This document shows, piece by piece, positions 1-9,718 of a stretch of DNA of 64,000 bases. Where the stretch lies: positions 248,001 through 312,000 of the forward strand of contig CAWGKW010000002.1 in the NCBI GenBank assembly GCA_963823275.1, read 5' to 3'. The stretch comes from RHKX01 sp963823275. GTDB taxonomy: Bacteria; Actinomycetota; Thermoleophilia; Solirubrobacterales; 70-9. The number at the start of each line of letters is the position of its first letter. Positions within the stretch are counted from its first letter, which is position 1. The position numbers and the translations under genes are program-made. The notes below the pieces were generated by a model, which searched no databases, was not told where the DNA came from, and worked only from the letters and a program-made list of their open reading frames with translations.

Positions 1-35
1 TGGCGGCCGAATCCGGCGGCCGCAGCTGACCTGCA

Positions 36-2303
36 ATGGGGCGCTGGAATGCAGGTATTGTTCGTCACATGGGAGATGAGGAGTTTCCTTCCAGGCGTGC
101 TCTCGCTTGGGCCAATCGACGTAGGCTGGCCATAGCTACAGCTGTTACAGCGGGGGCGCTGGCGATGCCGCTGATCGCCGACGGCGCGCAGTTCGATAAC
201 GACCTGGTCGACGTCGCCGGAGGGACCCAGGCCGACGACGATGCGAACGACTTCTACGAGACGACGTTCGACATCTCCCGAGATGGGCGCTACGTGGTGT
301 TCGCCTCCGAGGCGACCAACCTCGACCCCGCCGATACGGACTCCCGCCAGGACATCTTCATCCGCGATATGTCCACCGGTGAGGTTGATCTGGTCAGCCG
401 GGCGACCGGCGCGGCGGGCGCGGCGGGTGATTCCGCTTCCTACTGGCCCAGCCTCTCCGCCGACGGTCGCTACGTGGCCTTCTATTCGGCTGCGAGCAAC
501 CTCGCTACCGGGGCGGCGGGGGAGATCCAGAACGTCTTCGTGCGCGACACCGTCGCCGACACCACCGAGCTGATCAGCCGGGAGGACGGCGTCGGCACGC
601 CGGACGGCAGCTCGAATTCCTGGAACCCGGCGATCTCCGCCGACGGCAACCGGGTCGCCTTCCAGACGAACGCGAACAACCTCAGCGATGACGACGTGGA
701 CACCGAGACGAACGTCCTGGTCCGCGATCGGACCACGAACCTGAATCTCCTGGTGTCTAGGGCGGACGGTCCCGCCGGCCTTGGCGCAAACGATGCATCC
801 GAGGTCGAATCCCACGGGATCTCCGAGGACGGCAGCATGGTTGTCTTCTCGTCGAGGGCCGACAACCTCCATCCGGACGATCTCGACACGGGCTCCGACG
901 TCTTCGTCCGTGACCTTTCCGCCGATACCACCGAGCTGGTCAGCAGAGCGAGCGGAGCTGCGGGGGACAAGGGCGACTCCGACAGTTCGGGGGCGGCGAT
1001 CGCGGACGATGCATCGAAGGTCGCCTTCGAGAGCAACTCCGCCAACCTCGACCCGGCGGTCATCAGCAGTGCGGATATCCACCTGTACAGCCGCGACCTC
1101 GGGACCGATGCGACGGAGCTCGTCGGCCGCGAGACGGGCGTCGCCGGCGCCCCCATCGACGACTACAGCGTCTACGCCGATGTCTCAGCCGAGGGCCGCT
1201 ACATAACGTTCGTGAGTGGGTTGGCTGATGTTTCGCCAGCGGCGGCGTGGGTTCGGGACACCGTCGATGCCACGACCTCGCTCTTGAGTCAGGCGAACGG
1301 CAGCGGTGGCCCCTCCGTCGGTACGAGCGGGGTGCCCGCCATCTCCTCCGACGGTGCCTACGGGGTCTTCTCGACTGACGGCTCCGGGGTCAGCGCCGAC
1401 ACGATCGTCAATCCGGCTCTGGTCCACGTCTATCGCCGTCAGCTGGCGGCTGTCGTGGCTGAGCCCCCCGAGACGACGATCACCTCCGGTCCGGCGGACG
1501 GCGCGACGATCACCACGAACTCGACCAGCTTCGGGTTCAGCTCGAGTGCGGTGCCGTCGACGTTCGAGTGCGAGGTCGATGCCGGCTCCTTCGCCGCCTG
1601 CACCTCGCCCCGATTGCTGAGCGGTCTCGCGGAGGGCTCCCACACCTTCTCGGTGCGCGCCATCGACGGCGACCTCATGGTGGACCCGACGCCCGCCGAG
1701 CGGACCTTCTCCGTCGATCTCGTCGACCCGCCGGTCGAGCTCCCACCCCCGGTCCAGGGGGGAGCGGTCAACGTGATCCCGATCAGCGGCGAGGTACTCG
1801 TGAAGTTGCCGGGCACGGATACCTTCATCCCGTTCGAGGAGGCCCAGCAGCTCCCGGTGGGGACGATCTTCGACCTCCGCGACGGGAGGATCAGGTTGAT
1901 CTCCTCCGCGAAGGGCGACAAGACGCGATCCGCTCTGTTCTACGGCGGCGTGGTCAAGGTTCTCCAGGCGAAGAAGGACGGCGCCTACACGGTGGTCAAG
2001 CTCGTCGGCAAGCTCGAGGGCTGTGGCAAGAAGAAGGGCCGGGAGGTCGCTGCCCGACGGGGCAAGAAGGGCGGGCGCGGTGCCTGGGGCAAGGGTGGTG
2101 GAGGACATCGCAGCCAGGGCGGGAAAAGCTCCGGCACGGTCCGGGGGACATGGTGGTTGGTCGAGGACCTCTGCAACGGCAAGACCAGGACATTCGTCAA
2201 GGAGGGCAAGGTCACCGTCCGCGACTTCAAGCGCAAGCGGACCGTGAAGCTCAAGAAGGGCGAGTCCTACCTAGCCCCGGGGCCCAAGAAGATCAAGAAG
2301 TGA
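36..2303 (+). CDS. Secreted PD40/TolB-like beta-propeller protein with Ig-like and FecR-like C-terminal domains
   Basis: The protein is 755 residues from the first ATG; a second ATG at 69 is an equally possible start, and neither has a clear ribosome site. A hydrophobic stretch at about residues 30-50 (after RRRLAIA) looks like a signal peptide. Residues about 55-460 hold roughly seven repeats of about 50 residues with the pattern DG-R-YV-F-S-A-NL, then a D-FVRD strand and ELVSR, as in PD40/WD40-like propeller blades. After a proline break comes an Ig-like segment starting PETTITSGP (about 485-570), then a region starting near VNVIPISGEV that resembles FecR-type domains, then a Lys/Arg/Gly-rich tail ending KKIKK. 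The role is unknown; export and a surface or matrix function are inferred. It is convergent with nuoI, with 18 bp between the stops. Confidence 0.75.
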   Translation: MGRWNAGIVRHMGDEEFPSRRALAWANRRRLAIATAVTAGALAMPLIADGAQFDNDLVDVAGGTQADDDANDFYETTFDISRDGRYVVFASEATNLDPADTDSRQDIFIRDMSTGEVDLVSRATGAAGAAGDSASYWPSLSADGRYVAFYSAASNLATGAAGEIQNVFVRDTVADTTELISREDGVGTPDGSSNSWNPAISADGNRVAFQTNANNLSDDDVDTETNVLVRDRTTNLNLLVSRADGPAGLGANDASEVESHGISEDGSMVVFSSRADNLHPDDLDTGSDVFVRDLSADTTELVSRASGAAGDKGDSDSSGAAIADDASKVAFESNSANLDPAVISSADIHLYSRDLGTDATELVGRETGVAGAPIDDYSVYADVSAEGRYITFVSGLADVSPAAAWVRDTVDATTSLLSQANGSGGPSVGTSGVPAISSDGAYGVFSTDGSGVSADTIVNPALVHVYRRQLAAVVAEPPETTITSGPADGATITTNSTSFGFSSSAVPSTFECEVDAGSFAACTSPRLLSGLAEGSHTFSVRAIDGDLMVDPTPAERTFSVDLVDPPVELPPPVQGGAVNVIPISGEVLVKLPGTDTFIPFEEAQQLPVGTIFDLRDGRIRLISSAKGDKTRSALFYGGVVKVLQAKKDGAYTVVKLVGKLEGCGKKKGREVAARRGKKGGRGAWGKGGGGHRSQGGKSSGTVRGTWWLVEDLCNGKTRTFVKEGKVTVRDFKRKRTVKLKKGESYLAPGPKKIKK

Positions 2304-2321
2304 TCAGGTGGCCCGAGCGGG

Positions 2322-2903
2322 CTACTCGCCCTCGTTGCGCAGCGGCACCTTCATGATCGGCTCGGCGAGGAGCATCTCCTTGGTGAAGATCAGGTCGTTG
2401 CGGTTGTAGTCGGCCATCTCGTACTCGTGGCCCATCGTGATCGCGTCGAAGGGGCAGGCGACCTCGCAGTAGCCGCAGAAGATGCAGCGGGCGAGGTTGA
2501 TCTCGTAGACGGCGGCGTAGCGCTCGCCGGCCGAGACGCGGTTGTCGGGGTCGTTTTCAGCGGCGACGACGCGGATGCAGTCGGCTGGGCAGGCGGCGGC
2601 GCAGAGCGAGCAGCCGACGCACTTCTCGAGGCCTGAGTCCTCGAACTTGTGCAGCTTGTGACGGCCGCGGAAGCGGGGGTAGACCGGGGTCTTCTCCTCC
2701 GGGTACTGGATCGTGACCGGCCCCTCGACGATCCGGGCCATCGTCGTCTTCAGCCCGCGCAGGGTCTCACCGAAGGCGCGGTAGGCGCCCTTGGCCCCGC
2801 CCGGCTCGGGACCGCGCTGAACGCTGACGACGGAGTCGTCGGGCAGGTAGGGGTAGGGGCCGACGCCGCTACCGGCGTCGCTGGGTGTCTTCTCCTCGGC
2901 CAT
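2322..2903 (-). CDS. nuoI: NADH-quinone oxidoreductase subunit I
   Basis: This 193-residue ferredoxin-like subunit of complex I carries electrons from the NuoG arm toward the quinone site. Two [4Fe-4S] motifs of the CxxCxxCxxxCP type are visible at residues 95-106 (CVGCSLC) and 140-151 (CIFCGYC). The ATG follows a GGAG about 7 nt upstream, and the gene lies 17 bp after nuoH. It is the last nuo gene here. The usual nuoJ-N do not follow; a convergent secreted-protein gene sits immediately downstream. The N-terminal 40 residues are Gly/Pro-rich and longer than in many NuoI proteins. Confidence 0.95.
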   Translation of the reverse strand: MAEEKTPSDAGSGVGPYPYLPDDSVVSVQRGPEPGGAKGAYRAFGETLRGLKTTMARIVEGPVTIQYPEEKTPVYPRFRGRHKLHKFEDSGLEKCVGCSLCAAACPADCIRVVAAENDPDNRVSAGERYAAVYEINLARCIFCGYCEVACPFDAITMGHEYEMADYNRNDLIFTKEMLLAEPIMKVPLRNEGE

Positions 2904-2920
2904 CGCTCAGCTCCAGTCTC

Positions 2921-3940
2921 TCACCAGACGACCACGAGCACGGCGGTGACGAGGACGTTCAGCGTCGCCAGGGGCAGGAGGATCTTCCAGCCGAGGCTCA
3001 TCAGCTGGTCGTAGCGCAGGCGGGGGAGGGTGGCGCGGATCCAGATGAAGAAACAGATCAGCAGGACGATCTTGGTCAGCATCACCAGGACGCCGATCAG
3101 CGCCGGGGTGTCGAGGCCGAACGGCAGGTGCCAGCCGCCGAGGAACATCGCCGCGGCGATCCCGGAGATGACGATCATCTCCATGTACTCGGCCATGAAA
3201 TAGGAGCCGAAGCGCATCCCGCCGTACTCGGTGTTGTAGCCGGCGACGAGTTCGGCGTCGGCCTCGGGGAGGTCGAACGGGGGGCGGTTCGTCTCCGCGA
3301 AGCCCGCGATCATGAAGATCAGGAAGCCGACGAACTGGGGGACGATGTACCAGACGCCATCGGCCTGGGCGTTGGCGATATCGACGAGGCTGAGCGATCC
3401 GGCCATCATGATCACGCCGAGCAGTGCCAGGCCCATCGAGATCTCATAGGAGATCAGCTGCGCCGCCGATCGCATTGCGCCCATGAAGCTGTACTTGGAG
3501 CCCGAAGCCCAACCGCCCAGCAGCAGTCCGTAGAAGGAAATGGAGCCGAAGGCGAAGGCGTAGAGGATGCCGATCGAGACGTCGATCCCGTAGAGGCCGA
3601 CCTCGCCGTCGACGACGTCGCCGAAGGGGATGATCGCCAGCGTCGCGGTGGCGCTCAGGATGACCAGCGCCGGTGCGATCGCCCAGAGAACCGGGACGGC
3701 GGCCTCCGGCTTGTAGCTCTCCTTGCTGACCAGCTTGACCACGTCGGCGAGTGGCTGGAGCAGGCCCTTGGGGCCGACCCGATTGGGGCCGTATCGGGCC
3801 TGGAAGCGGCCGAGCAGCTTGCGCTCGAGCAGCAGGATCATCGGCACGAGGCCGAGTATCACCGCGAAGATGATCAGGGACTTGAGGACCAGCAGCCAGC
3901 TCGCCTCGGCGAAACTGACGTCCGCGATCACCAAGCTCAC
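2921..3940 (-). CDS. nuoH: NADH-quinone oxidoreductase subunit H
   Basis: This membrane subunit forms much of the quinone-binding chamber of complex I. The sequence has about eight hydrophobic segments. It shows the conserved acidic loop around FDLPEADAELVAGYNTEY, the ERKLLGRFQARYGPNRVGP region near the N-terminus, and the C-terminal RATLPRLRYDQLM motif. The GTG at 3940 is chosen because it overlaps the nuoG stop in a GTGA tetranucleotide, the arrangement also used at nuoD/E and nuoF/G. A TTG one codon upstream (3943) is an alternative. Length is about 339 residues, normal for the family. Confidence 0.95.
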   Translation of the reverse strand: MSLVIADVSFAEASWLLVLKSLIIFAVILGLVPMILLLERKLLGRFQARYGPNRVGPKGLLQPLADVVKLVSKESYKPEAAVPVLWAIAPALVILSATATLAIIPFGDVVDGEVGLYGIDVSIGILYAFAFGSISFYGLLLGGWASGSKYSFMGAMRSAAQLISYEISMGLALLGVIMMAGSLSLVDIANAQADGVWYIVPQFVGFLIFMIAGFAETNRPPFDLPEADAELVAGYNTEYGGMRFGSYFMAEYMEMIVISGIAAAMFLGGWHLPFGLDTPALIGVLVMLTKIVLLICFFIWIRATLPRLRYDQLMSLGWKILLPLATLNVLVTAVLVVVW

Positions 3941-6606
3941 CAAGAGACCGGTTCCCGCTTGGTCACGACCAGCGCCGGCGCTGCCGGTGCCTCGGCGTCG
4001 CCGACCTGATCAGATGGGGCCTCGGGAGCTGCTTCCTCGACCGGAGCCGGCCCGATGCTGATCACCGCGGCGCCGGCGAGCCTGTTGGCACCTTCGGTCG
4101 CGGTCCCCTCGATCAGGAACGCCGTCCCTTCGAGCATCCGCTCCCGCAGCCCGACGGCCGCGATCAGCGACCCGCCGTTGGAAGAAACCTGCACCCGCTC
4201 TCCGTGCTGGACCCCGAGCCGCTCCGCATCGGCCGGATTCAGCTCCAGCGTCTGTTCGGGGGCCAGGAACGCCAATGCCGGGTTCTCCTCGCTCACCACC
4301 CCCGCCCAGAGATCACGGTAGGTCCCCACCCTGAGCTCACCCTCGCCCAAGCCGGTGTCGGCGTCGCCCTGGTGTGCACGGAGCGGAGCAGCCGGGTCCC
4401 CCGTCGCCGACACTCTGCGTCCGCCGCCGGCGAGTTCCTCGGCAGGCGGTGGCGGTCCTTCGGCGGATGCGGAGGCGGCGGGGCGTCCCGGCTGCTCCGC
4501 GGCGCCTCCGACCCCGGCTCCACCGACCTCCTGCCACCGCAGGCCCATCCCCCCGATCCGATCCAGAGTCACATCCGAGTAGAACGGCACTTCGGCGGCA
4601 AGCAGATCGAACACCTCACCGGACGTGCCCGCCCCCGTCTCGTCACCCAGCCGGGCCAGCAGTTCGCTCAGGGCCTGCCAGACCGGCCGGACCGCGCCGG
4701 GGTGGGGAACCGAGGGCCGGACCCGCTGCAGACGACCGTCCGGATGGGTGACGGTGCCCTCCTTCTCGGCATGGGTCTCGGCAGGGAGGTGAACGTCTGA
4801 TGCCCTGGCGGCCGGGCCGTCGAACATCGAGATGCTGAGCACGAAATCAGCGGCGGTGAGCGCTCGTTTCCAGCCCTCGGGATCGTCGAAGTCGCGGATC
4901 GGATCCACGTCGCTGAGGATCACGGCCTCGATCTCGCCCGACTCGAGCCCGTCGCGGATCTCGGCGGCTGAGCGTCCCTGGGCCTGAACCTCGCTGAGGC
5001 CGGGCCCGAAGTCCTCCGCGCAGCCGACCTCGCGCAGGCCGCGGCCGTTGGCGTCGATCGGCACCTCGTAGAGGCCGCCGCCGTCCTGGCCGTCGAGGCC
5101 GAGCACGTCGGCGAGGCCGAGCAGCGATGCAGCGACGTCCTCACGATCGTCGCCGGCGAGAATACCCTCGCCCCAGACGACGACGATCGAGCCGGCGTCA
5201 CGAAGCGCGTCGGCGAACCCGGAGGCATCGGAATCGGAATCCCCGGATCCGATCGCCGCGCGCAGGTCCTCGATGAAATCACGGGCTCCCCCGGGCGCGT
5301 AGCGCCGGGCCTCGATGCATCCCTCCGAGCCGATCGCAGCACCACCGTCGAGGGCGGTCGGCCGCTCGGTGGCGACGAGCAGCTGGGAGCCGTTGCGGCG
5401 GACGGCCTTGCGGATCCGCAGCTCGAGGATCGGCATCTCGTGGATCGGATCGCACCCGAGGACGAGGATCGCGCCGGCATGGTCGAGATCGGCCGTCGAG
5501 ACCGCGAGGTCGGGGGTGGCGAGGTGGGTTCGGGCGCCGCGGCTCAGCCCGGGGCGGGCCCCGGCGGTCACGTCGGCCGAGGCGAGCGCGCCGCGGACCA
5601 TCCGCTGGATCAGCCAGCCCTCCTCGTTGGAGGTGGCGCCGCCGACGATCGCTGCGACCTTCCCGCGCGCCGCGCCGAGACCCTCCTCGGCCTTCGTCAG
5701 CGCCTCGTCCCAGTTCGCGGGCATCAGCCCGCCGCCCGCCTTCACCTGGGGTGCCAGCGGCCGGGCCGGGCTGGAGAACATCTGGTAGCCGAAGCGACCC
5801 TTGTCGCAGAGCCAGCCGTCGTCGACGTCGGTGTTGTCGCGGGCGAGCACCCGCACGACCTTCTCGTCGCGAACGGTGAACTTGACGTTGCACTGGCTCG
5901 GGCAGAGCGTGCAGACCGAGCCGGCGTCCTCGATGTCCCAGGGGCGAGCCCGGAATCGGTAGGCCTGCGACGTCAGCGCGCCGACGGGGCAGAGCTCGAT
6001 GATGTTGCCGTGGAAGGGGCCGATGTAGGGCCTGTCCTCGTGGGTGCCCACGAATGTATTTGCGCCGCGCTCCAGCAGCTGGAGCTGCTCGTCCTCGGCG
6101 ACCTCTTGGCTGAAGCGGACGCAGCGGTAGCAGAGGATGCAGCGCTCCCGGTCGATCTTGATCAGCGGCGAGAGCGGTATCGGCTTCTGGAAGTGACGCT
6201 TGGGATCGGTGACGCGACTGCGCCCCGTGCCCCAGCCCATCGAGATGTCCTGCAGCGGACACTCGCCGCCCTTGTCGCAGACCGGGCAGTCGAGCGGATG
6301 GTTGACCAACAGGAACTCGACGACGGCGTTCTGGGCCTCCTTGACCCGCTCGGTCTGCGTGTAGACGACCATGCCGTCGCGGACCGGGGTCGAGCACGCC
6401 GTCTGCAGCTTCGGGATGCCCTCGATCTCGACCAGGCACATCCGGCAGGCGCCGACCGGCTCGCCGAGCTTCGGCTCGTAACAGAAGACCGGGATCTCGA
6501 CGTCGCCATGTTTGGCGGCGTCCACCAGCATCCTGCCCTCCACGGCATCGATCTCGACGCCGTCGACGACGAGCGTGATCGTCTTCGCCTCGCTGCCAGG
6601 GCTCAC
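3937..6606 (-). CDS. nuoG: NADH-quinone oxidoreductase subunit G
   Basis: This is the large iron-sulfur subunit of the peripheral arm, 889 residues from the GTG at 6606, which overlaps the nuoF stop by GTGA. The N-terminal [2Fe-2S] domain shows Cys 42, 53, 56 and 70. It is followed by the HxxxCxxCxxxxxC cluster site in HPLDCPVCDKGGEC and by two ferredoxin-type motifs (CILCYRC and CTLCPSQC). The rest is a molybdopterin-oxidoreductase-like domain, presumably without cofactor. Between it and the last domain is a low-complexity Gly/Ala/Pro linker of about 70 residues near 4,330-4,540. A longer open reading frame upstream reaches into nuoF but lacks family similarity. Confidence 0.93.
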   Translation of the reverse strand: MSPGSEAKTITLVVDGVEIDAVEGRMLVDAAKHGDVEIPVFCYEPKLGEPVGACRMCLVEIEGIPKLQTACSTPVRDGMVVYTQTERVKEAQNAVVEFLLVNHPLDCPVCDKGGECPLQDISMGWGTGRSRVTDPKRHFQKPIPLSPLIKIDRERCILCYRCVRFSQEVAEDEQLQLLERGANTFVGTHEDRPYIGPFHGNIIELCPVGALTSQAYRFRARPWDIEDAGSVCTLCPSQCNVKFTVRDEKVVRVLARDNTDVDDGWLCDKGRFGYQMFSSPARPLAPQVKAGGGLMPANWDEALTKAEEGLGAARGKVAAIVGGATSNEEGWLIQRMVRGALASADVTAGARPGLSRGARTHLATPDLAVSTADLDHAGAILVLGCDPIHEMPILELRIRKAVRRNGSQLLVATERPTALDGGAAIGSEGCIEARRYAPGGARDFIEDLRAAIGSGDSDSDASGFADALRDAGSIVVVWGEGILAGDDREDVAASLLGLADVLGLDGQDGGGLYEVPIDANGRGLREVGCAEDFGPGLSEVQAQGRSAAEIRDGLESGEIEAVILSDVDPIRDFDDPEGWKRALTAADFVLSISMFDGPAARASDVHLPAETHAEKEGTVTHPDGRLQRVRPSVPHPGAVRPVWQALSELLARLGDETGAGTSGEVFDLLAAEVPFYSDVTLDRIGGMGLRWQEVGGAGVGGAAEQPGRPAASASAEGPPPPAEELAGGGRRVSATGDPAAPLRAHQGDADTGLGEGELRVGTYRDLWAGVVSEENPALAFLAPEQTLELNPADAERLGVQHGERVQVSSNGGSLIAAVGLRERMLEGTAFLIEGTATEGANRLAGAAVISIGPAPVEEAAPEAPSDQVGDAEAPAAPALVVTKREPVSW

Positions 6607-7928
6607 GCTCCGACCCCGATCGGCGACAGCACCGCCGGGTCGGTGTCGAGTGGGGCGGGGGCGGTCTCGCGGGCCCGGCTGATCACCTCTTCGAACTCGC
6701 CGCGCCAGCGCTTGACCATCGAGGCGACCGGCATCGCCATCGCGTCGCCGAGGACGCAGAGGCAGTGGCCGATGATGTTCTCCTGGACGGAGGCGATGAT
6801 GTCGAGGTCCATCGGGGTCGCCTCGCCCCTGACGACTCGCTCGAGCATCTTCACCGTCCAGTTCGTTCCCTCCCGGCAGGGGGTGCACTTGCCGCAGGAC
6901 TCGTGCTGGTAGAAGCGGGCGGTGCGCAGCGCCATGTGGGGAATCGAGACGGTGTCGTCGGCGACGATGATCGCGCCCGAGCCCAGCATCGAGCCGGCCT
7001 CGGCGAGGGCCTCGAAGGAGTAGGGGAGGTCGAGCTCCTCGGGGCCGAGAACCGGGGCGGAGGATCCACCGGGGTACCAGGCCTTGACCTCTCGACCCTC
7101 CGGTGGTCCGCCGGCGAGCCCGTAGATGATGTCGCGGCTCGGGATCCCGAGCTCGATCTCGTAGTTGCCCGGTCGCTGCACGCAGCCCGAGACGGAGACG
7201 ACCTTGGTTCCGGTGGACTGCTCGGTGCCGAAGCCCTTGAACCAGTCGGCGCCGTTGTTGACGACGTTCGGGAGGTTCATCAGCGTCTCGACGTTGTTGA
7301 TCAGCGTCGGCCCGCCGTAGAGACCCTGGATCGCGGGGAACGGTGGCTTCAGACGCGGGTTGCCGCGCTTGCCCTCGAGCGAGTCGAGCAGGGCCGTCTC
7401 CTCACCGCAGATGTAGGCGCCGGCGCCGCGGTGGACGACGACGCTGACGTCGATCCCGGTCCCGAGGATGTCATCGCCCAGGTAGCCGGCCTCGTAGGCC
7501 TCGGCGACGGCGACTTCGAGGCGGTCGGCGACCTCGGCGTACTCGCCGCGGATGAAGATGAAGCTGCGGGTCGCGCCGGCGGCCATCGCCCCGATCGCGA
7601 CGCCCTCCACGAGCCCGTGCGGGTTCTTGAACATCAGCTCGCGGTCCTTGAAGGTGCCCGGCTCCGACTCGTCGGCGTTGCAGCAGAGGTACTTGTCCAT
7701 GTCGCCCCGGGGCAGGAAGCTCGCCTTCTTGCCCATCGAGAACCCCGCACCGCCGCGACCGCGCAGCCCGGATTCCTCGAACTGACTGACCAGATCGCCC
7801 GGCTCGATGTCCTTGAACGCCCGCTTCAGAGCCGTGTAGCCGCCGAGCCGCTCGTAGGTCTCGATCTCGTGCAGACCGGGCTCGTCGATGTGCCGGAACA
7901 GAACTCTCGTCTCGAGGGTCTCAGGCAC
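6603..7928 (-). CDS. nuoF: NADH-quinone oxidoreductase subunit F
   Basis: This NADH-binding flavoprotein subunit passes electrons from NADH via FMN to an iron-sulfur cluster. The glycine-rich GRGGAGFSMGKK motif (NADH/FMN site) and the C-terminal ESCGKCTPCREGT motif ([4Fe-4S] site) are present. The GTG at 7928 gives a protein of 441 residues starting VPETLETRVL, which fits the family. An ATG at 7997 would add 23 unconserved residues and would overlap by one base the stop of the DUF559 gene upstream; neither start has a good ribosome site. Between this gene and nuoE lies an unrelated DUF559 gene. Confidence 0.93.
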   Translation of the reverse strand: MPETLETRVLFRHIDEPGLHEIETYERLGGYTALKRAFKDIEPGDLVSQFEESGLRGRGGAGFSMGKKASFLPRGDMDKYLCCNADESEPGTFKDRELMFKNPHGLVEGVAIGAMAAGATRSFIFIRGEYAEVADRLEVAVAEAYEAGYLGDDILGTGIDVSVVVHRGAGAYICGEETALLDSLEGKRGNPRLKPPFPAIQGLYGGPTLINNVETLMNLPNVVNNGADWFKGFGTEQSTGTKVVSVSGCVQRPGNYEIELGIPSRDIIYGLAGGPPEGREVKAWYPGGSSAPVLGPEELDLPYSFEALAEAGSMLGSGAIIVADDTVSIPHMALRTARFYQHESCGKCTPCREGTNWTVKMLERVVRGEATPMDLDIIASVQENIIGHCLCVLGDAMAMPVASMVKRWRGEFEEVISRARETAPAPLDTDPAVLSPIGVGA

Positions 7929-7996
7929 GGTGTTCACCCAGGCGCAGCACGTCCCGAAACCTACCGGAACGGCCCTCTTGCCCCACTTGGTGCGCA

Positions 7997-8980
7997 TCAG
8001 CGCAAGGCCGCACCGGCATTGGCGAACCGCGCCTCGATGTCGCCGGCCAGCACATCGCGATCGCGCTGCAGCCGGCGGTCCGTCACCCGCAGGGTGTGGA
8101 TGTCGAGCCGCATCAGTTTCGCGTTGCGCTCACGGTCGCGTTCCGCTGCCGACCAATGGGCGTGGAAGTCGCGGCTGTCGAGCTCGACGACGAGCTTCGC
8201 CTCGGGCCACCAGAAGTCGACGAGCAGGCCACCGACGAGCACGTTGCACTGGGGCATGGGAAAGCCACGCTCGGCGACGAACTCCTGGAACCGGCGCTCC
8301 AGGCCCTCGTTCGTCCGGCCGACCGGGATGTAGACGTCGAGCAGCCGGGCGAGCACCGCAAGCCCACGCCTGCCGGGGTTTCGCTCCATGCAGTCGCGAA
8401 GCGCCCCGAGGTCGAGTCGCTCCCGTCGCTCGGCCGTCTCGGCGATCCCCTTGAGCCGGTCGAACGGTTCGGTCTCGGCCAGGTCGAGCAGGGTGCGGGG
8501 GAGGCTCGTGAGGGGGAGGCCGTCGATGCGGATGACGTCGGCGGGATCGAGGTGGCGGACGCGATGGACGATGACTCCCTCCAGCCTCCGGGAGGCGCGC
8601 CGGGCGACCGTGACATTGACGGTGCCCCGCTCCCGTGCCAGCTCCTGCGCGGCCGCCGAGCTGAGATGGCTGAGGACGGGATCCGGACGCGTCGCGAGGA
8701 GCGCTGCGAACCAGCGGCCGCGCCGGCTCGGCGGTTGGGAGCCGACGGCGTAGACCGAGGGGTGGACGAGCCGAAGCCGACCGGTGCGCAGACGATGGCT
8801 GATCGCGCTACGACCGAAGCCGATGACTAGCAGCTGATCGCGGGCGACGACGCCGTGTTGCCGCCTCGCCAGACGGGCCAGCCGCCGCTCCATCTCGATT
8901 CGCCGGTCGCGGCTCGGTTTTTCCGGACGTGGGTCGTTCTGGACACCCCTGTTGTGTTCGATGCGACCCACGTCCGCCAT
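7997..8980 (-). CDS. AbiEi-like winged-helix plus DUF559 (Vsr-fold) protein inside the nuo operon
   Basis: The 327-residue protein has two parts. Residues about 30-200 resemble the AbiEi antitoxin-type winged-helix domain (RRQHGVVARDQLL, then LRLVHPSVYAV). The C-terminal 110 residues carry a DUF559 endonuclease-like fold, including WWPEAKLVVELDSRDFH with the acidic ELD core typical of Vsr/PD-(D/E)XK relatives. Such proteins are abundant in Thermoleophilia and their function is unproven. It lies co-directionally between nuoE (69 bp gap) and nuoF, so it should be co-transcribed with complex I genes. An internal ATG at 8893 (MERRLARL) could be the true start. A related, frameshifted copy lies at 41.0-41.9 kb. 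Confidence 0.8.
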   Translation of the reverse strand: MADVGRIEHNRGVQNDPRPEKPSRDRRIEMERRLARLARRQHGVVARDQLLVIGFGRSAISHRLRTGRLRLVHPSVYAVGSQPPSRRGRWFAALLATRPDPVLSHLSSAAAQELARERGTVNVTVARRASRRLEGVIVHRVRHLDPADVIRIDGLPLTSLPRTLLDLAETEPFDRLKGIAETAERRERLDLGALRDCMERNPGRRGLAVLARLLDVYIPVGRTNEGLERRFQEFVAERGFPMPQCNVLVGGLLVDFWWPEAKLVVELDSRDFHAHWSAAERDRERNAKLMRLDIHTLRVTDRRLQRDRDVLAGDIEARFANAGAALR

Positions 8981-9049
8981 ATGGCGATGATGGCCGGCGA
9001 AAGCACACCTGTGGCCCCCACGATGTGGCGAACCGTGACGGAGGTGTGT

Positions 9050-9718
9050 CTATTCGACGGTGCCGGTCACGCGGGGATCCGGATCACCGTCGGGGCCGCC
9101 GGCGAGGGGGCGGGTTGCCATCTGGCGATCGGGGAGGACGTCGGCGCCGGAGCGCAGCGCCTCGATGGCGGCGAGGGCGTCGCCGGAGTCGAGGGGACCG
9201 TAGTAGCGCTCGTCGATCGAGGCCATCGGCGCCAGGTCGCAGGCGCCGAGGCACTCGAAGCCGCTGACGTACACCTCGCCGTCGGGGGAGACGGTGCCGC
9301 CGTGGCCGGCCTCGTGCGGGTCGGCTCCGGTCGCCTCGCAGAAGGACTCGAGCAGCTCGTCGCCGCCCCGCATCCAGCAGGAGATGTTGGTGCAGACGAG
9401 CACCCGATGGCGGCCGGCCGGCTCGAGGTGGAAGAGGTCGTAGAAGCTGGCGACGGACTCCAGGTAGGCGGCGGTCACACCCATCACGGCCGCGCCCTGG
9501 CGGATCCCCTCGGGGCTGCACCAGCCGTAGCGATGCTGGATCGCAAACAGGGTCGGGAGCGAGGCCGAGCGCTTCTGCGGGTAGCGGGAGATGATCTCCT
9601 CGATCTCCGCACGCAGGTCATCGGGGACGCCGACCTCGTGGGCCTCGGGGATCTGCACCGAGTCGCCGGCGGCGACGCCTGGATGGGTCATCCCCTCGGC
9701 CTCGGAGCCCTCGCTCAC
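9050..9718 (-). CDS. nuoE: NADH-quinone oxidoreductase subunit E
   Basis: This thioredoxin-like [2Fe-2S] subunit pairs with NuoF in the NADH-dehydrogenase module. The four cluster cysteines are visible in CTNISCWMRGG and ECLGACDLAPM. The family fold is also clear in RYPQKRSASLPTLFAIQH near the N-terminus. The GTG at 9718 overlaps the nuoD stop (GTGA), giving 222 residues. A longer frame upstream only covers nuoD in another frame. The last 30 residues (Gly/Pro/Asp-rich) extend beyond the conserved domain. Confidence 0.93.
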   Translation of the reverse strand: MSEGSEAEGMTHPGVAAGDSVQIPEAHEVGVPDDLRAEIEEIISRYPQKRSASLPTLFAIQHRYGWCSPEGIRQGAAVMGVTAAYLESVASFYDLFHLEPAGRHRVLVCTNISCWMRGGDELLESFCEATGADPHEAGHGGTVSPDGEVYVSGFECLGACDLAPMASIDERYYGPLDSGDALAAIEALRSGADVLPDRQMATRPLAGGPDGDPDPRVTGTVE

